Positions 22,997-32,838 are shown, counted from the first letter of the stretch. The stretch is 34,202 nt of DNA from Chitinophagia bacterium (GCA_021324175.1 JAJPJP010000238.1:1-34202); one strand, 5' to 3'. Numbers and translations are program-made. The notes: generated by a model from the sequence alone, not told the origin.

Positions 22997-25402
22997 ATGC
23001 TGAAAAGTTATTTCAAAATTGCTTTCAGAAACCTTTGGAGGAAAAGGGCCTATTCCCTGATCAACATTTCTGGCTTGGCGGTGGGAATGGCCTGCTGTTT
23101 CTTAATTTTTCTTTACGTTCATTTTGAACTGAGTTACGACCGGTACCACCAACGGGCAGACAGGATTTACCGGGTGGTTGGCGATGTGAAGTCTTCCTCG
23201 GAAACCCTGCACTGGTACGAGACGCCCGGTCCGTTGGGCAGATCGATCAAAAACGATTTTCCGCAGGTTCTTGAGGTGACCCGATTCATAAACGCCAGCC
23301 TGCTGATTAGAAAAGGCAATTTTAAATTCCAGGAGACTCATAGTATTTGGGCAGATTCGTCCATTTTTTCTGTCTTCGACTTACCATTAATTTATGGCAA
23401 TCCCCGTACAGCACTAAGCGAGCCAAATAGCATTGTCATGTCGGAGGCAGCAGCGTTAAAATATTTTGGACATTCGAACCCGGTCGGACAACATCTTTTG
23501 CTAACCGGTCTGGGCTTACCAGCTATCGTTACCGGATTGATGAAGGATATCCCGGAAAATTCTCACTTCAGACCGAACGTGCTGGTCTCCATGTCTACGT
23601 ACACGCATTCATTTCAACCGGGAGTAGAACAGGACTGGGGCAGTTTTCTGTATTCCACTTACTTGTTGCTGTCTCCAGGATCAGATCCGCTCGTTCTTCA
23701 ATCGAAGCTGCCGGCACTCATTCAAAAATATGAAGGCAGTGAATTGAGGAATAGACACACCCGCTATGATTTAAAGTTGGAACCACTGGCCTCAATCTAT
23801 TTGCATTCTTCTTATGGTGCGCCGGTAACCGGCAATTTGGACAACGTACTTATCCTGACGGCGATCGGGATATTCATTTTACTACTCGCCGCGGTCAACT
23901 TCATTAACATGAGCACATCGCGTTCGATCGAAAGGGCTAAAGAGGTGGGCATCCGGAAATGTGCGGGAGCAAGGCGTCGTCAGCTGATCGGACAGTTTCT
24001 CATAGAATCTATGCTGATCGCAACAGTTTCCTTTTTCCTGGCTCTTTCACTTTGCCAGTTTCTGCTGCCGCTATTCAACCAGTTATCCGGCAAAACCATT
24101 AGCATCGGCATTTTCGCGAGTTTGTCCTATCCTATCTGGTTATTGGTGCTTGGGCTGAGTATCGGATTGCTGGCAGGCGTCTATCCGGCAGTGGTCCTGT
24201 CTTCTTTCAAGCCAGTTTCTGTTTTAAAGGGTCGCTTTGTATCAGGTAGCCGCGGAGCCTTTCTCCGGAAGGCGTTAGTTGTAACCCAATACACGATATC
24301 GATCAGTTTGGTCGTAAGTACGCTCGTCGTCTACTCGCAGTTAAATTTCATGGAGCGCCAGCCGCTGGGCTTTGATAAGGATCAAATGCTGATCGTTTCC
24401 AATAACGGCGATCGCGGGACTCTGGCCTTCCAACGTGACATCGCGGCAATGCCTGCCGTGCAAGCTTCTTCTCTCACCTCATCGGTTCCCGGGCGTACCT
24501 ATAACGCGAGCGGAAATGACGTCTGGCCATCGGACGTTGAAAACAGCAAGGGTGAGAAACAGCAGCTCAACCTGGCTTATAATAATGTCGATGCGGAATT
24601 TTTATCCTTATACAAGATCAAACTTCTGGCAGGCAGAGATTTTTACAAGTCCGGTAATGACGATTCGACTGGGGTGATCCTGAACAAGACGGCCGCCCTT
24701 AGTCTGGGGTATTCAGAGTCAACCCTACAGCAGTTAATTGGGAAAAAGGTGCACGGCCAGGGAGATAACTTTTCCAGTATAGTCATCGGCGTCATGGATG
24801 ATTTTCACTTCCATTCACTAAGGGAACCAATCATACCCCTTTGTCTGACGACTAGCAGGGGGTATTGGCAATACCTGTCTGTAAGGATCAATACGAATAA
24901 TTTGGCAGCAACACTCAGTGCGATTGGTGACCAGTGGCAAAAGGCCGTGCCCAACAGACCCTTTACCTATTTCTTTTTGGATGAGGACTTCAATAGTCAG
25001 TATAGTTCCGAAGAAAGCTTTGGGCATCTTTTCATCTGCTTTTCCGCGCTGGCGCTTTTCATTTCCAGCCTCGGACTACTCGGCCTTTCCTCATACAATA
25101 CACTACAACGCACGAAGGAGATCGGCATCCGAAAGGTGCTGGGTGCTACGGTATCAAATATCGTCGGACTTTTATCTGCAGATTTTGTAAAGCTGGTGGT
25201 GATCGCGTTTGTCATAGCTTGCCCGGTATCCTGGCTCGCCATGCATCAGTGGTTAGATGGTTTTGCTTACCGGACGAGGTTGAATGTGAACCTTTTCCTG
25301 GTGGCCGGCGCCGGCGCAATACTGATAGCGTTATTGACGACAAGTATCCAGGCGATAAATGCAGCGTTGGCTAATCCTGTAAATTCCCTAAGAGCCGAAT
25401 AA
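22997..25402 (+). CDS. Orphan FtsX/MacB-type ABC transporter permease (D)
   Basis: Started at ATG 22997 (MLKSYFKIAFRNLWRKRAYS) the product has 801 residues; the frame is open back to 22865, but those 44 residues lack family similarity. TM1 at ~20-42 (GLAVGMACCFLIFLYV) is followed by LSYDRYHQRADRIYR, a first periplasmic domain, FtsX helices with AVNFINMSTSRSIERAKEV and GIRKCAGA, a linker helix (TQYTISISLVVSTLVV), a second periplasmic domain with LLAGRDFYKSG and GVMDDFHFHS, and the last FtsX domain with TKEIGIRKVLGATV. It ends ALANPVNSLRAE. It appears intact. No ATPase lies nearby, and the shared 17-bp element of permeases A and B was not found clearly ahead of it, which sets this copy apart. 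Confidence 0.92.
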   Translation: MLKSYFKIAFRNLWRKRAYSLINISGLAVGMACCFLIFLYVHFELSYDRYHQRADRIYRVVGDVKSSSETLHWYETPGPLGRSIKNDFPQVLEVTRFINASLLIRKGNFKFQETHSIWADSSIFSVFDLPLIYGNPRTALSEPNSIVMSEAAALKYFGHSNPVGQHLLLTGLGLPAIVTGLMKDIPENSHFRPNVLVSMSTYTHSFQPGVEQDWGSFLYSTYLLLSPGSDPLVLQSKLPALIQKYEGSELRNRHTRYDLKLEPLASIYLHSSYGAPVTGNLDNVLILTAIGIFILLLAAVNFINMSTSRSIERAKEVGIRKCAGARRRQLIGQFLIESMLIATVSFFLALSLCQFLLPLFNQLSGKTISIGIFASLSYPIWLLVLGLSIGLLAGVYPAVVLSSFKPVSVLKGRFVSGSRGAFLRKALVVTQYTISISLVVSTLVVYSQLNFMERQPLGFDKDQMLIVSNNGDRGTLAFQRDIAAMPAVQASSLTSSVPGRTYNASGNDVWPSDVENSKGEKQQLNLAYNNVDAEFLSLYKIKLLAGRDFYKSGNDDSTGVILNKTAALSLGYSESTLQQLIGKKVHGQGDNFSSIVIGVMDDFHFHSLREPIIPLCLTTSRGYWQYLSVRINTNNLAATLSAIGDQWQKAVPNRPFTYFFLDEDFNSQYSSEESFGHLFICFSALALFISSLGLLGLSSYNTLQRTKEIGIRKVLGATVSNIVGLLSADFVKLVVIAFVIACPVSWLAMHQWLDGFAYRTRLNVNLFLVAGAGAILIALLTTSIQAINAALANPVNSLRAE

Positions 25403-25410
25403 GGCTGATA

Positions 25411-25860
25411 TCATTTGTCAGCAGTCACCGCAAGCATTACAGCAAGGGAATCCATATAATCACGCCAATGGATTATTCTGCGATCTTTAATCGTGATTAT
25501 CGAGCAGAAAGAATTATTATACGGCTTCCCCGTTGGAGCGACTCCGTGCACCTGGTACTCCAGGATCACGATATTGCCATCTGTGGTTTCGTAAACTTTT
25601 AAATGATCTGCCGAATGTAGAACCATAGAATAACCTGCAAACCAATCCATATAAGATTTACGCCCCACAATTTTATTGGTAAATCCGGGGATGTTGTATA
25701 GAAATTCAAAAACTGCATTTTCTGCCACGGCATCCCAAAAATGATCTCCCTCGACCTTGCCTTTCAAACCCTCCATAACTATGCTATAAAAAGGCTCACT
25801 ATTCTTATTAAAGGCAGGATGATTTCTGTTGACTTTTTCTGTTTTAGTAGTCCTTTCCAT
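25411..25860 (-). CDS. NTF2-like (SnoaL/ketosteroid isomerase-related) protein
   Basis: A 149-residue protein with the single-domain NTF2-like alpha+beta layout: HFWDAVAENAVFEFLYNIPG near 41-60, GRKSYMDWFAGY near 66-77, EYQVHGVAPTGKPYNNSFCS near 101-120 and IITIKDRRIIHWRDYMDSL near 121-139. These correspond to the cone-shaped pocket of SnoaL-like/ketosteroid isomerase relatives; catalytic function varies and cannot be assigned. It lies convergent to permease D with only 8 bp between the stop codons and is divergent from the DUF4331 cluster, so it is a separate transcription unit. Confidence 0.85.
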   Translation of the reverse strand: MERTTKTEKVNRNHPAFNKNSEPFYSIVMEGLKGKVEGDHFWDAVAENAVFEFLYNIPGFTNKIVGRKSYMDWFAGYSMVLHSADHLKVYETTDGNIVILEYQVHGVAPTGKPYNNSFCSIITIKDRRIIHWRDYMDSLAVMLAVTADK

Positions 25861-26422
25861 CTTGAACTTTTTGATTTTAAAATGGCATTATCTAGAGAGA
25901 ATTATACAAGGGTGCAAAACTCTTTCTTTTCAAACTTTTCCGCTGAGAATTGTATAACCGGCGGAAAAGCATATCCGAGCCAATTAGCATGCGTTCAGGG
26001 TTATGCAAAAGTATTTACCCTTTCGCCATTTCTGATTCGATCCGCGGCTTAGCCGTTACAGTCTATTTCTGCTCCCGTTTTCCGCAATGAGCCACCCCGG
26101 TATCAATAGGGTATATTAAATGCACCAAGCAATTTTTTTTGATCTTCCTCCTTTATCCAAAACTGCCCATTTGAAACTAGTGCCAGCTCAACTTCCCTGC
26201 CACCTCCTCTACCTCCTCCGCAACCACCCCCAATATTATCTTTCGAAAAAACTCGACAAACCAAATCCGCCTAAAATATCTTTTCGTAGCTATATCAACC
26301 CTCAGCAACATCTGCCCATGCTTCCCTGATCACAAAAGAACACGTAATAGTTCCGCATCCCTTTGGAAATTCATCGAACCGGCAAGCCTGTTACGATTCA
26401 TTTTAAATTAAAACTTTCAGCA
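25861..26422. other. Divergent intergenic region ahead of the DUF4331 cluster
   Basis: This 562-bp stretch lies between the NTF2-like gene (minus) and the first DUF4331 gene (plus). It is AT-rich in the left half and pyrimidine-rich near 26200-26230 (CCACCTCCTCTACCTCC). Short plus frames at 25741-26052 and 26120-26329 lack domain character and are not called. It must contain promoters for both flanks, but none could be placed with confidence. Confidence 0.5.
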
Positions 26423-28212
26423 ATGAAAAAAAACGCCATTTCCACCGGGCGGGTAGGATTTGCTTTGGCGACTGCGTGCCTTATCGGGCTCTCTGCGACG
26501 CTCATGTCCTCCAGCCACCGAGAAGCTCCCTTGATTGCCAACGACCCCCTCGCTGACAATACGGACCTCTATGCATTTCGAAGCCCCGACAATCCCGACA
26601 AGATCACCATCATCGCCAATTACATCCCGGCTGAACTGCCTTTTGGCGGGCCAAACTATTACACCTTCGGCGAGGACATCCGTTACGAAATCCATGTGGA
26701 CAATAATATCAAGACGCCCGGCGATGACATTATCTATCGCTTCACGTTCAGGCAGGAGAATGAAGATCCGACCACTTTTTTCAACATCCGACTCGGAAAG
26801 CAAAATCTGAAAACTACTTTCCGTTGTGAAAAAAGCACCAACGGGGGCGCTTCGTTTTATACAATCGTTTCACATGGCGAAGTGCCGCCGAATAATATCG
26901 GCCCTCGCTCCATCAGTTCGCCGGTAGGATTGAATACACCGGATTACAATACGCTGATCGATCAGTCGATTGCCTACGCCTCAACCGGCGAAAAAGTATT
27001 TTGCGGGGCCGCCGACGATCCTTTCTTTGTAGACCTTGGAGGCGTATTTGACCTGGGTGATCTTCCCCGCCAAAACGCCCAGTCTCGTGACGGGCTTGGC
27101 CATTACAATGTACATTCCATTTGTTTGCAGGTTGATATTTCTTCCTTACAAAAAGACCACAAGCCGGTATCTCGTGCCGTCAGTATACTTGACCCCGATT
27201 ACATCATCGGCGTGTGGGCCTCGGCTTCCCGCAAAAAATCAGTACGCTCAAAGCTCCGGACGGCCACCAGGACCACTACAATGACAATTTCAATCATGCC
27301 CAGGGTGGTGATGGCGATGACGATGATCGCAACTGGGTGCAAGTTTCCCGGCTCGGCATGCCGCTCACCAATGAAGTGGTAGTCCCAATCGGGAAGAAAG
27401 ATTACTGGAACACACTCACTCCATATGAAGATCTCGACAATATCAACATATTCGGAAATGCCTTTTATAATCCCGAGCTCGCGCTCTACATGGATAACAC
27501 ATTTTACGGCGGCGCCATACCGGCACTCCGTAACCTGCGCGTGCAACGGAATTCGCTTGGAGCTTTTGGTTTTGGGGATAACCAGAATGGTCTTTACGGG
27601 TTAAAAGGAACGGCGGCAGTATCAGGGACAGCATTGGATGACGCTATATTTGGAAAATTATTATTGCCCGCTCCTCATTCGCCCCGCTCGGTCGATCTCT
27701 GGCCCATTTTTAATACCGGCGTTCCAAACCTCGCGCCTTATCAGCTGGCTACCGGCAAGAATGGCAACCCACTGGCTATAGGAAAACCATTTATAAACAA
27801 TTTCCTGCCCACCGGTGGAGATATGCTGCGCTTAAATATGGCCGTACCGCCGACACCCCGGAATGACCCGAATTTTAGTGCGCTGGGCCTGGTTCAGGCG
27901 GCAGTTCTCGGACTCACCGACACCAATTATAATAAGAACAAATCCATTCAGTTCATACCCAACATGGACGGATTCCCTAATGGCAGAAGACTTGAAGATG
28001 ATGTGACCAGGATAGAGCTCCAGGCAGTAAGTGGCGTCGTGCTGGCGGCAATCGGCTTATGGTATGACGACTTTAGCGGAACCGGAAGCCCGGTGACCCC
28101 GGACCTTGTCAATGTACTTACTTACAGTACGGGCGTCGACCAGAACGACACGACTTTCAAAACATCATTCCCGTACGTGCAAACGCCCTGGAGAGGCACT
28201 GCAGTTCAATAA
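26423..28212 (+). pseudogene. DUF4331 family secreted protein, frameshifted
   Basis: Started at ATG 26423 (MKKNAISTGRVGFALATACL), the frame encodes a signal peptide and the N-terminal half of a DUF4331 protein (SSHREAPLIANDPLADNTDL and DPFFVDLGGVFDLG). At the six-A run 27233-27238 (CGC AAA AAA TCA) the reading must shift back by one base to continue as ISTLKAPDG and then NWVQVSRLGMPLTNE to the stop at 28212. Aligned with the intact paralogue just downstream, the two halves fit with no lost residue at the join, so a one-base loss in an A7 run explains it. A real mutation, slippage or a sequencing error are all possible. The protein also ends at PWRGTAVQ, without the T9SS sorting domain that the paralogue has. 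Confidence 0.85.
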
Positions 28213-28232
28213 AACCAATAAATAAATTCATT

Positions 28233-30341
28233 ATGAAACGAAAGATATATGCATCCATCTTACTGGTCGCCATGCTGATCAATACTTTCCCGGTATGGGC
28301 ATCAAGCCACCGGGAAGCGCCACTGATCGCCAACGATCCTCTGGCGGACAACACCGACCTGTATGCATTCAGAAGCCCGGATAATCCGGACAAGATCACC
28401 ATCATCGCCAACTATGTCCCCATGCAACTGCCACAAGGGGGTCCCAATTATTATTCTTTCGGTGAAAATATCCGCTATGAAATACATATTGACAATAATA
28501 TCGCCACACCCGGTGACGATATCATTTACCGCTTTACTTTCCACAAGACCAACCAGGACCCCACCACGTTTTTCAACATCCGGCTGGGGAAGCAAAACTT
28601 GAAAACGACCTATGACATGGAAAGAAGCATCGATGGAGGAAAATCGTTTGAATCGGTCATAACCGATGGCATTGTGCCGCCACCCAATATTGGACCGCGT
28701 TCCATCAGTTCACCCGTCGGATTAAACGTAGCAGATTACAACACGCTGATCAACCAGGCGATCACGACCGCCAGCAGCGGGGAAACGGTTTTTTGTGGCA
28801 CGGCAGACGATCCTTTCTTTGTCGACCTCGGCGGCATATTTGATGTGGGTGACGCGCCGCGCACGACAGGCACAGCGCCAAGCGATGGTCTGAAATGCAA
28901 GAATGTTTCTGTCATCGCCCTGCAGGTCGATATCTCCACCTTGCAAAAAGATCACAAGCCTGTTTCGGCAGCAAAGAATATTTTGGATGCAGATTACGTC
29001 ATCGGCGTATGGGCTTCTGCCAGCAGGCAATCTATCAAGACGCTGCGCAAGCCGGGTGCACCTGATGACAATGCGTGGAGAAACAACAATAATGGCATCG
29101 AATCCTATTCAGGTCCCTGGGTGCAGGTCTCCCGGCTGGGCATGCCACTCACCAACGAAGCGGTGATTCCGATCGGAAAAAAGGATCTCTGGAACTCGCT
29201 GACTCCATACCAGGATCTTGCATACATCAAGACCTTTGGCAACTATTTTTATAACCCTGAGCTCGCCCTCTATATGGATAATACTTTCTTCGGATCCGCC
29301 GTACCGGCGCTCACACCCTTAAGGATACAGAGAAATTCGCTTGGATCCTTTGGTTTCGGGGATGAACAAAACGGGCTCTATGGCCTAAAAGGAAACCCCG
29401 CACTCGCGGGAACTGCGCTCGATGACAATGTTTTTGGCACCCTGTTGCTCCCTGCCCCCAATTCACCGCGCTCGGTCGACCTCTGGCCGATCTTTAACAC
29501 CGGCGTTCCGAACCTGGCGCCCTATCAACTCGCGACCGGCAAGGCAGGAAATCCGCTGGCCTCCGGTAAGCCGTTTATCAATAATTTTCTTCCCACCGGG
29601 GGAGACATGCTCAGGCTGAATATGGCCGTGCCGCCGACTCAAAGAAATGATCCCAATTTTAGTTCGCTCGGGCTCGTATCCGCGGCTGTGCTCGGACTAA
29701 CCAATCCGGCTTATAATGCGGACGCTTCCCTCCAGTTGATTCCGAATATGGATGGTTTCCCCAATGGGAGAAGACTCGAGGACGACGTGACCCGTATTGA
29801 ACTGCAGGCAGTCAGCGGCGTAGTACTCGCGGCGATAGGATTATGGTATGACGACTTTAGCGGAACCGGCAGCCCTGTGACCCCGGACCTGGTCAATGTA
29901 CTTTCCTACAGCACGGGCGTCAATGCCAATGACACCAGTTTTAAAACAGCATTTCCCTATGTGCAAACGCCCTGGTCGGGAACCAGCGCCTGTTGCGGTC
30001 TGGAAATTGTCAAAAACGCTGTGCAGACTAACGCCGTCCAGATGAATTATCCGACAGAGGAAAAACTCGGGGTTGCCACACCAGATATCTTCATGACGGC
30101 CTCACCCAATCCTTTTGTAAGCAGCAATACGATTCGATACCATCTGGAAACGGCCTCGACGGTGATGATCGGAGTCTATGATGCCCGCGGCGCACTGGTG
30201 AAAGTACTCATCAATCAACACCAGGAAGCGGGTACCTACTCGATAGACTGGAACCCGGGCGCGATCGCCAAAGGAACTTATTTTGTCCAGGCCCTTCGCA
30301 ATGGCGTGGCCAGACAATCCATCACGCTGATCAAAAACTGA
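28233..30341 (+). CDS. DUF4331 family protein with T9SS type A sorting domain
   Basis: The 702-residue protein has a signal peptide (1-24, ending FPVWAS), a full DUF4331 domain from SSHREAPLIANDPLADN to FKTAFPYVQTPWSG (about 25-585) and a type IX secretion sorting domain over the last ~80 residues (SPNPFVSSNTIRYHL, GTYSIDWNPG, KGTYFVQALRNG, ending ITLIKN). So it is exported through the T9SS and probably surface-attached or released. DUF4331 has no known activity. It follows the frameshifted paralogue after 20 bp; a 38-residue stretch from SSHREAP is identical between them, showing tandem duplication. A strong terminator follows the stop. Downstream lie a TPR gene and a HupE-like gene on the same strand. 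Confidence 0.92.
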   Translation: MKRKIYASILLVAMLINTFPVWASSHREAPLIANDPLADNTDLYAFRSPDNPDKITIIANYVPMQLPQGGPNYYSFGENIRYEIHIDNNIATPGDDIIYRFTFHKTNQDPTTFFNIRLGKQNLKTTYDMERSIDGGKSFESVITDGIVPPPNIGPRSISSPVGLNVADYNTLINQAITTASSGETVFCGTADDPFFVDLGGIFDVGDAPRTTGTAPSDGLKCKNVSVIALQVDISTLQKDHKPVSAAKNILDADYVIGVWASASRQSIKTLRKPGAPDDNAWRNNNNGIESYSGPWVQVSRLGMPLTNEAVIPIGKKDLWNSLTPYQDLAYIKTFGNYFYNPELALYMDNTFFGSAVPALTPLRIQRNSLGSFGFGDEQNGLYGLKGNPALAGTALDDNVFGTLLLPAPNSPRSVDLWPIFNTGVPNLAPYQLATGKAGNPLASGKPFINNFLPTGGDMLRLNMAVPPTQRNDPNFSSLGLVSAAVLGLTNPAYNADASLQLIPNMDGFPNGRRLEDDVTRIELQAVSGVVLAAIGLWYDDFSGTGSPVTPDLVNVLSYSTGVNANDTSFKTAFPYVQTPWSGTSACCGLEIVKNAVQTNAVQMNYPTEEKLGVATPDIFMTASPNPFVSSNTIRYHLETASTVMIGVYDARGALVKVLINQHQEAGTYSIDWNPGAIAKGTYFVQALRNGVARQSITLIKN

Positions 30342-30365
30342 TTTGCGAATAATCGAATGCCCTTA

Positions 30366-30408
30366 AAAATAGTCCCGTCAAATAGCGGGACTATTTTCTT
30401 TTTTTTCA
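30366..30408 (+). terminator. Rho-independent terminator after the DUF4331 pair
   Basis: AAAATAGTCCCG (30366-30377) pairs fully with CGGGACTATTTT (30386-30397) over an 8-base loop, followed by a T-rich run (CTTTTTTTT). It starts 24 bp after the DUF4331 stop and would separate that unit from the TPR-HupE pair, at least in part. Confidence 0.9.
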
Positions 30409-30454
30409 ATCGCTGAATTTTCAATTTTCGTACATAAAAAAATAAACTGCGATT

Positions 30455-31789
30455 ATGAAAAAAAAATACCTATACATTATCTTTCTCGCCTTCGTGGTTT
30501 TTGCGCTGGCCGCGACCTTTATCAAATACAAGATTAGTCAGTCAACATCCTATGTTTTACTCGAAAGAGCCGGCGTTACCGGTGATAGTCGCGAGTGGAC
30601 CATTACAAAAAATTATGCGGCAAACCTGCTGCAATCGCTGGATAAGAACCCCGCGGATGTTAAAGCTTCGCTTGCCCTTGCGAGTATTTTCATCCAGGAG
30701 GCGCGAGTTACTGGAAATTATGTGTACTATGATAAAGCGGCAATGAAATATGTCAATAATGTTTTGCACTCCGACTCCAATAATTTCGACGCGCTCACTT
30801 TCAAAGCGCTTCTTTATCTCTCGCAACATCATTTCGCTGACGGCCTGGCCATAGCGGAAAAAGCAAAACAAATCAATCCCTATAACGCCTTTATTTATGG
30901 CATGCTGGTCGACGGCAACGTCGAAATGGGGAATTATGATTCGGCAGTAGCCAGTTCTGACAAAATGGTTTCCATACGTCCTGACCTTAAATCCTATTCC
31001 CGAATCTCCTACCTCAGGGAGATCTATGGGGATTATCCCGGGGCCATCGAAGCGATGAAAATGGCCGTGGAGGCCGGCGCGCCAGGTGACGAAGCCACTG
31101 AATGGACAAGGATACAGCTCGCACGCCTATATGAAAATACGGGCGATATGAAAAGCGCGGAAATGCATTATCTGATCGCCCTGCAGGAAAGACCCGGTTA
31201 TGCATACGCCCTGGCGGGCCTGGCGCGGATCGCCATTGCCGCAAAGGATTATGCCAAAGCGATCGATTATTACGGCCGGGCGAGTGCACTTGTCACAGAT
31301 TACGGAATTAAAGAAGAAATGGTGGATGCGTACAGGCTCGCCGGTCAAAATGATCAGGCAGACCGGTTGTCGGCTGAAGTGATCCGCGACATGAGCAGCG
31401 ACAGTAAAACTGCGCAAAATGACGACAACATCGGGCACTACGCGGACCGTGAGCTGGCGAACGCTTACCTGAAAATTCATGATTACGATAAAGCGCTCGA
31501 GCACGCGATGCTCGAATATAACCGCCGTCCGGACAATATCGATGTGAATGAAACCGTGGCCTGGGTCTATTATTGCAAGGGAGAGTACGCTAAAGGATTA
31601 CCTTATCTCAAGGTCGCGCTCAAAACAAACAGCAAAAATCCCACCCTCCTATGCCACGCAGGTTTAATTTATGCAAAGGCCGGTGAAAAGGCCATGGCAA
31701 AAAATGAGCTCCTGGCGGCACTGGGATCGAATCCAAATATTATCGGGAGCCTTAAAACAGAAAGCGATCAAACCCTGAAGACGCTGTGA
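30455..31789 (+). CDS. Membrane-anchored TPR protein
   Basis: The 444-residue protein has a short basic start and one hydrophobic segment at ~5-24 (LYIIFLAFVVFALAATF), either a membrane anchor or an uncleaved signal; no lipobox cysteine is seen. The rest is alpha-helical with tetratricopeptide repeats, clearest at ~110-180 (ALTFKALLYLSQHHFADGLA), 220-275 (ARLYENTGDMKSAEMHYLIA and GLARIAIAAKDYAKAIDYYG) and 345-425 (AWVYYCKGEYAKGLPYLKVA). TPRs mediate protein contacts. Its stop codon overlaps the GTG start of the HupE-like gene by 4 bp, which implies translational coupling and a shared function. Together with the DUF4331 genes just upstream it probably belongs to one module. Confidence 0.88.
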   Translation: MKKKYLYIIFLAFVVFALAATFIKYKISQSTSYVLLERAGVTGDSREWTITKNYAANLLQSLDKNPADVKASLALASIFIQEARVTGNYVYYDKAAMKYVNNVLHSDSNNFDALTFKALLYLSQHHFADGLAIAEKAKQINPYNAFIYGMLVDGNVEMGNYDSAVASSDKMVSIRPDLKSYSRISYLREIYGDYPGAIEAMKMAVEAGAPGDEATEWTRIQLARLYENTGDMKSAEMHYLIALQERPGYAYALAGLARIAIAAKDYAKAIDYYGRASALVTDYGIKEEMVDAYRLAGQNDQADRLSAEVIRDMSSDSKTAQNDDNIGHYADRELANAYLKIHDYDKALEHAMLEYNRRPDNIDVNETVAWVYYCKGEYAKGLPYLKVALKTNSKNPTLLCHAGLIYAKAGEKAMAKNELLAALGSNPNIIGSLKTESDQTLKTL

Positions 31790-32463
31790 TCACTTCCCCG
31801 CGATATAAACGACTCTATTTTTTTTCCTGGCTTGCGCTATTTCTTTTGATGGCCGGCGTGACTTCTGCACACACGATCAACTACGCGTTGGAAAAAGTGC
31901 CCGCCCAGCAGGTGGTCTGGTACTACCTGAAGCTGGGCTTTCGGCATATTGTACCCGAGGGTTTTGACCACATCCTTTTTGTTGCGGGTTTATGCCTGCT
32001 CAGCACCAAGATAAAGACCATCCTCTGGCAGGCAACCGCTTTTACCGTGGCGCATTCAATTACGCTCGCCCTCAGCATGAAAAATATCATCGTCGCCCCG
32101 GGATCAATGGTCGAACCCGTAATCGCGCTGTCGATCCTATTTGTAGCGGTAGAAAATATTCTCCTGGCTGAACTCAAACCATGGCGGGTGGCCATCGTGT
32201 TTTTATTTGGACTCATCCACGGGATGGGTTTTGCCAGCTCGCTCAACGAGATCGGCTTGCCGCGCAACCAGTTTTTTACCTCGATCCTGTCATTTAATGC
32301 GGGAGTGGAAATTGGCCAGATCGCGGTGATATCCGCCGTGTTCCTCGCGATCATTATACCGCTGAAGAAACTTCCGCAGTACCGTAAGCTGGTCGTCAAT
32401 CCGCTTTCCCTCGTGATAGGCCTGATCGCCGGTTACTGGACCATAGAAAGGCTGTTTTTTTAA
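31786..32463 (+). CDS. HupE/UreJ-like membrane protein
   Basis: A 225-residue protein starting with GTG at 31786, overlapping the TPR stop (GTGA). It has an N-terminal hydrophobic signal or first helix (11-28, ending TSAH) and about six further membrane helices. Characteristic polar residues of the HupE/UreJ family are present: GFRHIVPEGFDHILF at 51-65 (His53, Glu58, Asp61, His62), FTVAHSITLA at 86-95 (His90), FGLIHGMGFASSL at 141-153 (His145) and FNAGVEIGQ at 170-178 (Glu175). These could form a metal path, since some relatives are linked to nickel or cobalt handling in hydrogenase and urease systems. No hydrogenase or urease genes are present here, so a metal role is only inferred. Confidence 0.88.
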   Translation: MITSPRYKRLYFFSWLALFLLMAGVTSAHTINYALEKVPAQQVVWYYLKLGFRHIVPEGFDHILFVAGLCLLSTKIKTILWQATAFTVAHSITLALSMKNIIVAPGSMVEPVIALSILFVAVENILLAELKPWRVAIVFLFGLIHGMGFASSLNEIGLPRNQFFTSILSFNAGVEIGQIAVISAVFLAIIIPLKKLPQYRKLVVNPLSLVIGLIAGYWTIERLFF

Positions 32464-32838
32464 AAGATTAGAAGCGCTCAGGGTGCGAACCGACCCGGGA
32501 GAACATCGATTCAGTTTTCTCCGAAATTCACCACTCGCCAATAGCTTATTACCGACTCTACGTAATCGAGCGATGAAGCTCTCCCGATGATTGGAGCCTG
32601 ATTAAATTTGTCGCGGGCATTTTTATCTTTGAAATGGCGCTTGCAATTTGACATAACGACTCAATAACAGACTATGATCAGGTATAAATTTCCTGAATTT
32701 CCGGCCTACGTCGCTGCCGCGAGTTTTACCCTGGAAGTAAATGATTAGGCAAATCGAGGCAACTCACGAAAGAATGCCGGCAGATGAATTCAAATCCTAT
32801 CGGACAAATTTTGCAACCCTGCTCAGGAAATTTTCTAA
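32464..32838. other. Intergenic stretch without a supported gene
   Basis: The 375 bp lie between two converging genes (HupE-like, plus; GT-C-like, minus). Very short plus frames at about 32674-32748 (24 codons) and 32742-32841 (33 codons) overlap by a few bases and have no recognised similarity. No clear terminator hairpin was found for either flanking gene. Confidence 0.45.

Noticed and set aside
26120-26329. 69-codon plus frame ahead of the DUF4331 cluster
   Set aside because: Proline/leucine-rich low-complexity translation of a pyrimidine-rich tract, with no domain or credible start context.
27214-27382. Two separate DUF4331 genes instead of one frameshifted gene
   Set aside because: The second frame's first codons overlap the first and the two halves join exactly against the intact paralogue, so one broken gene is the simpler reading.
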